Assembly: GCA_003221375.1 (NCBI GenBank)
Contig: QHRI01000238.1
Coordinates: 1 to 6,826 of the forward strand
Origin: Verrucomicrobiota bacterium
GTDB taxonomy: Bacteria > Verrucomicrobiota > Verrucomicrobiia > Chthoniobacterales > UBA10450
Reading direction: 5' to 3'
DNA: 6,826 bases
In this document: one piece after another, positions 1 to 6,400 of the stretch
Layout: the number at the start of each line of letters is the position of its first letter
How positions within the stretch are numbered: position 1 is the stretch's first letter
Program-made: the position numbers and the translations under genes
Notes under the pieces: model-generated
What the model saw: the letters and a program-made list of their open reading frames with translations, nothing else
What the model was told of the DNA's origin: nothing
Database searches by the model: none

Positions 1-181
1 AAGCGAAAAGGTATCGGTAGCGTTCTGAGGCCAGGTACTCGCGCTCGGCCTGTACGGACACGGAGGCAAGATATCCCTCGGCACCCGCACCAGACGGATC
101 GTCGGTGAGTTCGCCCTGGAAGCTAGCGATCAAGCCCGCAATTGCTTCTGCGTCTGCCGGCGAACCTGCTCTGAATTGCAT
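1..181 (-). CDS. Probable GNAT-family N-acetyltransferase, N-terminal 60 residues (cut by window edge)
   Basis: The frame opens with ATG at 181-179 and stays open to the left edge (60 codons). The peptide starts MQFRAGSPADAEAIAGLI, the usual opening strand and helix of GNAT acetyltransferases ('[IF]R.A...D...I..L'), followed by SFQGELTDDPSGAGAEGYL (residues 20-38) and an E-Y-L-x-S-x-R-Y-R-Y stretch (48-57) that would lead into beta strands 2-3. GNAT enzymes move an acetyl group from acetyl-CoA to an amine. The acetyl-CoA pyrophosphate loop lies outside the window, so neither activity nor substrate can be judged. The ATG follows the attC-like R' core (193-187) by only 5 bp, with no room for a ribosome-binding site, which is common for genes in integron cassettes. 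The family call rests on the N-terminus only. Confidence 0.7.
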   Translation of the reverse strand, partial: MQFRAGSPADAEAIAGLIASFQGELTDDPSGAGAEGYLASVSVQAEREYLASERYRYLFA

Positions 182-186
182 ATGAG

Positions 187-309
187 GTCTAACGAAAACC
201 AGCTGAGCGACCACCCCAGAGAGCGAGCGTCGCTGCGATTGAAACCACTTTAATCATCTGAAAAGTAAATGCACGACCGGCGGCGGTTCGCTCCAGCACT
301 TGGTTAGGC
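187..309 (-). other. attC-like recombination site (cassette 3' end)
   Basis: On the minus strand the site starts with GCCTAAC (309-303, matching R'' RYYYAAC) and ends with GTTAGAC (193-187, matching R' GTTRRRY); these cores pair except at one position. Inside them, GCTGGAGCGAACC in the left arm pairs with GGTGGTCGCTCAGC in the right arm, leaving unpaired bases in the stem, the mark by which integron integrases recognise the folded strand. The total of 123 bp is within the known attC range. It begins 9 bp after the DUF4287 stop codon and ends 5 bp before the next ATG, exactly where an attC should be. The long central part (about 220-280) shows little pairing by eye. A 71-aa open frame across it (404-189) is not a gene. 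Confidence 0.65.
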
Positions 310-318
310 GGCGGACTT

Positions 319-534
319 TTATACTTTTGATTTGGCACGCAAATAACCAACAAGAGCGTTGGCGTGACCGTGTCCCATCCCCTGTTTGGTCTTAAGCCAA
401 TCAACCATCTCCATGTGTTTCATATCCTTAAGGCCGCTGAGTAGTTTCAGCCAGTGCTCAATTGGTTGGCCATACTTCTTCTCGATCGAAGGGAAGTATG
501 ATGCCGGGCCTGTGACTTTTGTTTTCTCACCCAT
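319..534 (-). CDS. DUF4287 domain-containing protein
   Basis: This complete 71-residue protein runs from ATG at 534-532 to TAA at 321-319. It is almost entirely one DUF4287 domain: VTGPASYFPSIEKKYG (7-22), a Trp (28) in the following helix, MKHMEMVDWLK (38-48) and GMGHGHANALV (52-62). These are the characteristic blocks of the family. The function of DUF4287 is unknown; the domain is found alone, as here, or joined to DUF5655-type domains. The protein is small, soluble and lacks a signal peptide or membrane segment. The start is fixed by the conserved N-terminus, although no Shine-Dalgarno sequence precedes it (upstream bases AAACCAAACAAT). It lies in a cassette-like unit, 46 bp after the core at 587-581 and 9 bp before the attC-like site. 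Expression would need read-through from outside or a promoter within the 46-bp leader; none is evident. Confidence 0.88.
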   Translation of the reverse strand: MGEKTKVTGPASYFPSIEKKYGQPIEHWLKLLSGLKDMKHMEMVDWLKTKQGMGHGHANALVGYLRAKSKV

Positions 535-580
535 ATTGTTTGGTTTATTTTTTGATGTTTACATAAACTCTGCGGTATAG

Positions 581-618
581 GCCTAACGATAGATGATGGC
601 TCTAGCGACTGGTTAGCC
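581..618 (-). other. Shortened attC-like site at the DUF1905 / DUF4287 cassette junction
   Basis: On the minus strand, GGCTAAC (618-612) and GTTAGGC (587-581) form an imperfect inverted pair 38 bp long overall, shorter than any standard attC (about 57 bp or more). The left part, CTAACCAGTCGCTAGAGC, matches the left arm of the full site at 187-309 (CTAACCAAGTGCTGGAGC) at most positions, and the right end TCGTTAGGC matches TCGTTAGAC. The matching right inner arm is missing. It is best read as an attC whose centre and right arm have been deleted, or as a hybrid junction. The DUF1905 stop codon (604-602) lies inside it. Confidence 0.4.
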
Positions 619-1111
619 TCGAATCGCGTCGATCTGTAATTCGAATTCCACACAGTACGCCAGCCCCCGATTTCGATTCTAGTATCCGCAACAATCTGGC
701 AACGTTTCGATTTCGTGTGGCGTTGCTCTTTCCTGTCGAAATATACCGAATAATTTCTTTGCGCTTCGATGGTGCCAACGATTTCCATCGGGATTCCGCA
801 AGTGGACGCGCGGATAAGGTCCCCAAAAGATGATCCGGTGCCTTTAAACTGCGATCGCTCGCATCTAACTCCAGCCCAATCGACACACGGTCTCCAATGC
901 GTGAATCCGTGCACCGTAACATGGCAGCATTGATATATAGCCGCTGAACACCACCGCCAATGGGTACAAGATTGGAAGGGACTTCACCGGACTGTAGATA
1001 AACAGTCACTGGGACATATCCGCGCTTGCCGAAGTATCGCGTCACACGGGCTGGTATCTGTATGCATGGATTTATACCCACGGTCTCGATTGTAGCGGTG
1101 AATCGTATCAT
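602..1111 (-). CDS. DUF1905 / YdeI-OmpD-associated family protein
   Basis: This complete 169-residue protein runs from ATG at 1111-1109 to TAG at 604-602. Residues 1-80 form a DUF1905 beta-barrel-like domain: F-T-A-T-I-E (4-9), NPCIQIP (14-20), GKRGYVPV (28-35), NLVPIGGGVQRLYIN (47-61) and GDRVSI (73-78). Residues about 108-143 carry the YdeI/OmpD-associated helical motif, with Trp109, SLAPSKRKEIIRYI (111-124), Lys128 and RNRNVARLL (133-141). The combination is common in bacteria, often annotated as 'bacteriocin-protection, YdeI/OmpD-associated', but the biochemical role is unproven. The protein is soluble with no signal peptide. The tail after about residue 145 does not resemble the family and runs into the cassette junction, so the original C-terminus may have been lost. 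There is no Shine-Dalgarno sequence; the ATG is 12 bp after the upstream core at 1130-1124. Confidence 0.85.
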   Translation of the reverse strand: MIRFTATIETVGINPCIQIPARVTRYFGKRGYVPVTVYLQSGEVPSNLVPIGGGVQRLYINAAMLRCTDSRIGDRVSIGLELDASDRSLKAPDHLLGTLSARPLAESRWKSLAPSKRKEIIRYISTGKSNATRNRNVARLLRILESKSGAGVLCGIRITDRRDSRLTSR

Positions 1112-1123
1112 CGCAGTTGTGTG

Positions 1124-1132
1124 GGCTAACGA
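1124..1132 (-). other. Core-like TCGTTAGCC site at the ftsH-side end of the cassette array
   Basis: On the minus strand this is the third copy of TCGTTAGNC, 12 bp before the DUF1905 ATG. GTTAGCC departs from the R' consensus GTTRRRY at one position (C in place of a purine). No convincing paired arm lies upstream: the only RYYYAAC match is GTTCAAC at 1162-1156, and the sequence between does not fold well by eye. It may mark the array's outer boundary. Confidence 0.35.
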
Positions 1133-1164
1133 GAGGGAGATCAGGCACGGCTAGCGTTGAACAA

Positions 1165-1195
1165 AACGCCGAACCCTCAACGTCCAACGCCGAAC
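1165..1195 (+). repeat. Two-copy direct repeat AACGCCGAAC, 21-bp period
   Basis: AACGCCGAAC occurs at 1165-1174 and again at 1186-1195, separated by CCTCAACGTCC, which is itself related (CAACGTCC / CCAACGCC). The block lies in the 69-bp gap between the ftsH stop codon and the cassette core at 1130. Degenerate repeats of this type, which translate as repeated N-x-Q-R-P-T-P-N, are remembered from intergenic regions of Verrucomicrobiota genomes. A small hairpin GCGTT/AACGC (1154-1158 with 1165-1169) overlaps the first copy but has no T-run, so it is not a convincing ftsH terminator. Confidence 0.6.
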
Positions 1196-1201
1196 ACGAA
1201 A

Positions 1202-3241
1202 TTATGCGGGTGCGCCGCCAAGGGCACCGGGGAGAGGCGGCGTCACATCGGGCGCTGCGACAACTTGTTTGGGCGGTTTTTCGGTGGGCATTTTTTTGCC
1301 GGGCGGCGGCGATGCACCTGGGGGCGGATTGATCAGGCGACCATGCTCGACGATCTCTTTGATCTGCGAGCCGTCCAGGGTTTCGAACTCAAGTAACGCT
1401 TTTGCGATTACCTCAAGCTTATCACGATTTGCGATGAGCGTTTCCTTCGCCAAACGATACGCGTCGTCTAGAAGTTTTCGCACTTCCTGATCGATCTGTT
1501 CGGCCGTCGCTTCGCTGTAGTCGCGCGCGCGAGAAATGTCGCGCCCCAGGAAAACATAATCTTCGTGCTCGCCGTATTCGACCATCCCCATTTTTTCGCT
1601 CATACCCCATTCGCAAACCATCCGACGAGCGATCGCCGTAGCCATTTTGATATCGCCACGCGCGCCGTTTGTGATGTCGCCGAAGATGATGTCCTCGGCC
1701 ACGCGGCCGCCCATGCTCACGGCAAGGCCGGCCAGTAATTCGTTTTTGCGGTTGGTGTATTTATCTTCCTCCGGCAACCACATGGTCGATCCAAGCGATG
1801 GCCCGCGAGGGATGATCGTGACTTTGTGCAACGGCTCGGTGTGCGGCAAAAGTTCAAGCAACAGCGCGTGACCGGCTTCGTGGTACGCGGTGTTCTGCTT
1901 TTCTTTTTCGCTGAGCGCAAGGCTCCGACGCTCTTTGCCCCAGCGAACTTTGTCGCGCGCTTCCTCGAGCTCGGCCAGCGTGATTCCCTTTAATCCGCGC
2001 CGGGCAGCCAGCAGCGCCGCTTCGTTGATGACATTGGCAAGTTCCGCACCGGAATAACCGGGCGTGCCGCGTGCGACGACTGCGAGATCAACGCCTTCGG
2101 CAAGTTTCACTTTCTTGGCGTGCACCCGCAGAATTTCTTCGCGTCCTTTCACGTCAGGCAGATTGACTGTGATCTGGCGATCGAAACGTCCCGGTCGCAG
2201 CAAGGCGGGATCGAGAACATCGGGCCGGTTCGTGGCCGCGATAATGATCACGCCTTCCTGCGTATCGAATCCGTCCATCTCCACGAGCAATGCGTTCAAT
2301 GTTTGTTCGCGCTCGTCATGGCCGCCGCCCACGCCGTGACCGCGATGACGCCCGACGGCGTCGATTTCATCGATAAAAATGATGCAGGGAGCAGATTTCT
2401 TTCCCTGTTCGAACATGTCGCGCACGCGCGATGCGCCTACACCGACAAACATCTCGACAAAGTCAGAGCCGCTGATGGAAAAGAATGGGACGTCCGCCTC
2501 GCCCGCAATGGCGCGCGCGAGCAGTGTCTTGCCGGTCCCCGGAGGCCCGACCATCAAGACACCTTTTGGAATGCGTCCGCCGAGCTTCTGGAATTTTTTC
2601 GGATCGCGCAAAAACTCGACGAGCTCTTGCACTTCATCCTTTGCTTCCTCAACGCCGGCGACATCGCGAAATGTGATCTTGTTTTTGTCGCGGGCGAGCA
2701 TGCGCGCTTTCGATTTCCCGAAATTAAGAGCGCCTTTCCCAGCCATACGGATTTGCTGGCGGAACAGGAAATAAAGCACCAGCAAGAAAAGCGCGATCGG
2801 CAGAAAACCGACCACGGTTTGGGCGAGCATATTTGATTCAGTCTTGATGGCCGGCTGAATACCGGACGCGGCGAGCTTTTGCTGCAGATCGTTCGTGAAA
2901 GTTAAATACACCGTCGTTCGGAACGGCACTTGCTGAGACGGCGCCGAAGCGATTCCCTGTCGAACATAAGCGCCGCGTAGCGTCTGGGTCGGGCGACCAT
3001 CTTCTACCACGAGCTGGAGCGGATAGCTTTTGTCGTTAACGATCTGTTTATTCTCGAGCAGCTCGAGGAAACGGTTATACGGCACGTCTTCGACCGGCTG
3101 CATCCCTCCGCGGTAAAACAGCATCGCCATCGCGATCAGACTAAAGGCAATGACTATTAGGATGACCCCGCGCCAATTAAAATTGGGTTCGTTCCCGCGA
3201 GATTTGTTCTCTCTCTGTGAATTGCGATCAAATTGAGCCAT
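1202..3241 (-). CDS. ftsH: ATP-dependent zinc metalloprotease FtsH (complete)
   Basis: FtsH is the membrane-anchored hexameric AAA+ protease that pulls damaged membrane proteins and short-lived regulators into its proteolytic chamber. From ATG at 3241 it has 679 residues, a normal to slightly long size. Numbering from that Met: a basic N-terminus, membrane helix 1 (about 25-43), a periplasmic domain (44-139), helix 2 (142-160), Walker A GPPGTGKT (232-239), the pore loop in [12 protein letters not shown] (261-272), Walker B IIFIDEID (287-294), the second region of homology with arginine fingers in LRPGRFD (348-354), the zinc motif HEAGH (454-458), and the third ligand Asp530 in GARGDIK. No catalytic residue is missing. 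The last 41 residues are a proline-rich tail. An in-frame TTG at 3247-3245 would add two residues; ATG is preferred, but neither has a Shine-Dalgarno sequence. It is divergent from the ABC gene and not next to tilS or hpt, its usual partners in many bacteria. Confidence 0.97.
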   Translation of the reverse strand: MAQFDRNSQRENKSRGNEPNFNWRGVILIVIAFSLIAMAMLFYRGGMQPVEDVPYNRFLELLENKQIVNDKSYPLQLVVEDGRPTQTLRGAYVRQGIASAPSQQVPFRTTVYLTFTNDLQQKLAASGIQPAIKTESNMLAQTVVGFLPIALFLLVLYFLFRQQIRMAGKGALNFGKSKARMLARDKNKITFRDVAGVEEAKDEVQELVEFLRDPKKFQKLGGRIPKGVLMVGPPGTGKTLLARAIAGEADVPFFSISGSDFVEMFVGVGASRVRDMFEQGKKSAPCIIFIDEIDAVGRHRGHGVGGGHDEREQTLNALLVEMDGFDTQEGVIIIAATNRPDVLDPALLRPGRFDRQITVNLPDVKGREEILRVHAKKVKLAEGVDLAVVARGTPGYSGAELANVINEAALLAARRGLKGITLAELEEARDKVRWGKERRSLALSEKEKQNTAYHEAGHALLLELLPHTEPLHKVTIIPRGPSLGSTMWLPEEDKYTNRKNELLAGLAVSMGGRVAEDIIFGDITNGARGDIKMATAIARRMVCEWGMSEKMGMVEYGEHEDYVFLGRDISRARDYSEATAEQIDQEVRKLLDDAYRLAKETLIANRDKLEVIAKALLEFETLDGSQIKEIVEHGRLINPPPGASPPPGKKMPTEKPPKQVVAAPDVTPPLPGALGGAPA

Positions 3242-3481
3242 AAGCAAAAGGGGGATTTACCGCCGTAAAAAGGTTACCATGAACAAATTTGCAATGCAAA
3301 AGGGTCAAGGCCCACCCGATTCGTTAAATCGTTATATCTTTATATCGGAAAATCCTTCGTAAAGTTTTGTAGATTTTGACATCGCGAATGCTTAAAGGGT
3401 TCAACGCTTGAATGACCGAAACGGGGATACCGCATTGCGCCGGCTGCCGCTTTCGGGTAAAATTCGCCCCCAAATCTTTAC
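3242..3481. promoter_or_regulatory. Divergent intergenic region between ftsH and the ABC transporter gene
   Basis: The 240 bp must hold the start signals for both genes. For the plus-strand gene there is a perfect TTGACA at 3376-3381, but no good -10 box follows at 16-18 bp (GTTCAA at 17 bp), so the promoter is doubtful. For ftsH, the AT-rich stretch 3331-3347 offers minus-strand TATAAA (3344-3339) or TATAAC (3336-3331) as -10 candidates, without a recognisable -35. No inverted-repeat operator, riboswitch or terminator was recognised. Neither gene has a Shine-Dalgarno sequence at its start. Confidence 0.35.
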
Positions 3482-6400
3482 ATGACAGAGCTGGTCTCCT
3501 CAGTCGCAGATAGAATCGATCGCGCCGTGCAACGGGTGACCCCGCTTGCGTATCGGGTGCGTCGGACCGGGCGCCGTTGGGTGCGCCGGGCGTTACGCAA
3601 GCCTCGGAGTGTCGCAGAAGGACCAAATCTGTTGCCGGTGCTAATCCAGGTGTTGGCAAGTTTCACCAAGGCGGATGGTGTTCTGCTCGAGGAAGAAATC
3701 GACTCAAGCCTTGGTTTTCTGCGGTACGATTACCCGGAAGCGGTTTATTCCGAGCTGCGACAATTATTCAGGCAAGCGCTCTACGAGCAGCAAGATCTCG
3801 CTGCCATGGCACAAAAGCTCGGCGCGCAGCTTAGCGCTGATCGGAAGATCATGCTCGGAGTTCAGCTTTACGACCTGATCTCGCAAGCCGGTTTGAAGCA
3901 GGAACAAGTCGTTGCGTTCTACTCGTTCATGTCGCAGATGGGCATGGCTGCGCAGGCGATCGACATCGTTTATCAACTTAATGCCTCGGAAGATTCCGAT
4001 CCGTCGATCTACCAACACGGCGCGTCACCGCTTGAGTCGCTCTCCTTCGGTCCAGACGGAAAAGCCGATGTGACGCTTAAGAATCTCAACGAGGTCGATC
4101 GGTTGATGGCGTTTCGTTATCACGAACTCATTTTGCTGAAAAATTATAGCGACCAAAACGTGTCCGTGCGTGGGAGACCGCTCGTGCGTGGTGGTTTCTG
4201 TCGAATTTACCCTGGCCAGCGCATCCTCGTCGGCGATCAGGTGCTCAGCTATCAGGAGCTCGCGCAATATTTCAACGCAAAGAAGAACGTTTCGCTTCCC
4301 CAGATTTTCATGCGTGTAAACAGAGATTCGGACGAAGTGGGATTGGAACGCTCGCGAACACGTGAGAGTGCGCTTCGGGTCACTTTCGGATTGAAGGTTC
4401 GCGTGAAAGCGCTGCGCGATGTGGATGCCGAGCTTAACGGTGTGAAGTTAAAAGCTGGCACGCAGGTCGATGCGGCTTTGGAAGACCGGATCGTGTTCCG
4501 CAACGATACCGAGCTGGATTTGAACGATCTGCGCCGGCGAGCGCGCGCTCTGGGCGGCCGATTTCAACTGAAGGCATCCAAATCGGAATATCTGGTTTCG
4601 AACGAGCCGAGCCGGCTTGAAGCCGACGATATCTTACTCTCCCCTGGCACGAGCGGCGACGTGCTGCTGAAGATTTTCTGTGATTACGATCGGCGGGTTG
4701 GTCAGCTGGAGGTGATCGAAGCGGATCGCCCGATCATGGTCGGTGACACCGTGGTACGCACCACGGCACCGCTCAAAGACGGAGATACCATCCGAATCGA
4801 CATCGGGCAATTCCTGCGGTGCAACTTTTCGGAACGAATCATCGAGGAAGAGCGCAATATCATTCGCACTCTTGAGGCAAACGAAATCACGCACCGCTTT
4901 GGCAAGGGCCAGATTGGTCTCGAGGGAATCTCGTTTAGCATCGCGCGTGGCGAACTCGTCTGCGTGATGGGCGCGAGCGGTTGTGGAAAGAGCACGCTTA
5001 TGAGAGTGCTGGCCGGCCAACTTCAACCCACCAGCGGTGACGTCCTGCTTAACGGCCAGTCGCTTTATCAAAATCTCGACGCCCTGAAGCATTATGTCAG
5101 TTACATGCCTCAGCAGGACGCGTTCGACGAACATCTCACCATCGGCGAAAACTTGCTGTTTGCGGCGGCAATTCGCGCGCCGCACCTCTCCCGCCGCGAT
5201 CGCAGCCGGCGTTTAGAGGCAAAATTGGTCGAGCTCGGGCTTGGCGAACGGCGTGACGCAGTCGTCGGCAGTCCCGAGAAGAAAACGCTGAGCGGCGGCG
5301 AGCGAAAACGCCTCAATATCGGCCTCGATATGATCGGCATGTCGGACGTGTATCTGTTCGACGAACCGACTTCCGGGCTTTCCTCAAAGGATTCCGAGCA
5401 CGTGATGGAAATTATTCGGAGCATGGCGCACAACAAAATCGTCATCGTCACGATTCACCAGCCGAGCTCGAAAATTTTCCAGATGTTTCACAAGGCGATC
5501 CTCCTGGACAAAGGTGGGCGGCTCGTCTTTTTCGGAGCGCCGTCCGACATGCTTCGGTATTTCGCCGAAGCTGAACATCAGCATCAGTTCGGAGCGGAAC
5601 TAGGCGCGTGCCCATCCTGCGGAACGACCCGTCCGGAATTCATTTTCGATGTGCTGGAGACGCCACTGCGCGATCTGAGTGGCGACATCATTTACGAAGA
5701 AAACAGCCGGGGACATCTCGTTGCGGCGCGCCGTTATTCGCCGGAATTCTGGCGCGACAAATATGAGGCATTCCGCCTGATTCAAGACGTCAAACAAGTT
5801 TCCCTGCACAAAGAAGCGCCATCCACGTTGCCCGCGGCGCCGGTTCAGAAAAAGCGGCTGCCATTTCGATGGCATGATGAGTGGACACAATTTCGCACGG
5901 TGCTGCGCCGCGCTTTTGTCAGCAAACTGCGCAACCGCGCCAACCTGGTCATCACGATCGGAGTTTCGCCAGTCCTGGCGTTGTTGATTGCGACGATTCT
6001 GCGCTATTCGGAGAACGGCACATACGATTTTGCTTCTGCATATCACATTCCAACCTTTCTCTTCCTCGGTCTGATCGTCGCGATGTTCCTCGGCCTCACC
6101 AACAGCGCCGATGACATCATCCGGGACCGGCCGGTGCTGCAGCGTGAGCGGAATGTCAATGTTCGCTTATCGTACTATGTCGTCTCGAAGACGCTCACGC
6201 TCGGAGTGTTTGCGCTCGTTCAGTGCATCCTTTTTGTCCTGATCGGCAATTACATCCTGGAAATCCGCGGAATGTTTTGGATCGATCTGGCGATCATGTT
6301 CATGACTGCCATAGGTGGCGTGGCGCTGGGTCTGCTCATTTCTTCGTTGGTGGCCGATCCGAAGACGGCGGCAAACATCGTCCCGCTCGTTTTGATTCCG

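Larger units (their letters stand above)
1..1132 (-). mobile_element. Candidate integron-type gene-cassette array (CALIN-like), running off the left edge
   Basis: Three small minus-strand genes (DUF1905/YdeI-type, DUF4287, GNAT-like) follow one another, each a short distance after a core TCGTTAGNC on the minus strand (1132-1124, 589-581, 195-187). Core-to-core spacings are 543 and 394 bp, ordinary sizes for integron cassettes. One full attC-like inverted repeat (187-309) and one shortened copy (581-618) sit at the 3' ends of the genes, as in integron cassettes. Small stand-alone proteins of these families are typical cassette cargo. No integrase (intI) or attI is visible, so it is either an integrase-less cluster (CALIN) or the distal part of an array continuing to the left. 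Only one of the sites is a convincing attC, hence the moderate confidence. Confidence 0.55.

Noticed and set aside
189..404. A 71-codon minus-strand frame containing LERTAAGRAF
   Set aside because: It is the attC-like repeat read through in one frame plus the end of the DUF4287 gene in the wrong frame; peptides of this type are typical spurious translations of such repeats.
447..914. A 155-codon minus-strand frame overlapping both cassette genes
   Set aside because: It overlaps the DUF1905 and DUF4287 genes in another frame and shows no family features.
1..1132. CRISPR array or toxin-antitoxin interpretation of the repeated cores and small genes
   Set aside because: The cores are 9 bp at 394 and 543 bp spacing, far from CRISPR geometry, and the three proteins match DUF1905/YdeI, DUF4287 and GNAT rather than a paired toxin and antitoxin.
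1154..1169. A small hairpin GCGTT-AACGC after ftsH as a terminator
   Set aside because: The stem is only 5 bp and has no T-run on either strand; it overlaps the direct repeat and is more likely a by-product of it.
2120..2836. A 238-codon plus-strand open frame opposite ftsH
   Set aside because: It lies fully inside ftsH on the other strand, has no recognisable domain, and is explained by the GC-rich codon pattern of the real gene.
3279..3362. A 27-codon plus-strand frame starting MNKFAMQKGQ, preceded by AAAAAGG at good spacing
   Set aside because: It has the best ribosome-binding-site-like sequence in the window, but is very short, shows no hydrophobic, leader-peptide or attenuator structure, and has no supporting evidence.
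3324..3669. Minus-strand frames upstream of ftsH (111 and 63 codons)
   Set aside because: Both overlap the start of the ABC gene on the opposite strand and have no recognisable motifs.
4634..5185. A 183-codon minus-strand open frame opposite the ABC transporter
   Set aside because: It mirrors the ATPase-coding region; the plus-strand frame has clear Walker A and other motifs, while this one resembles nothing known.
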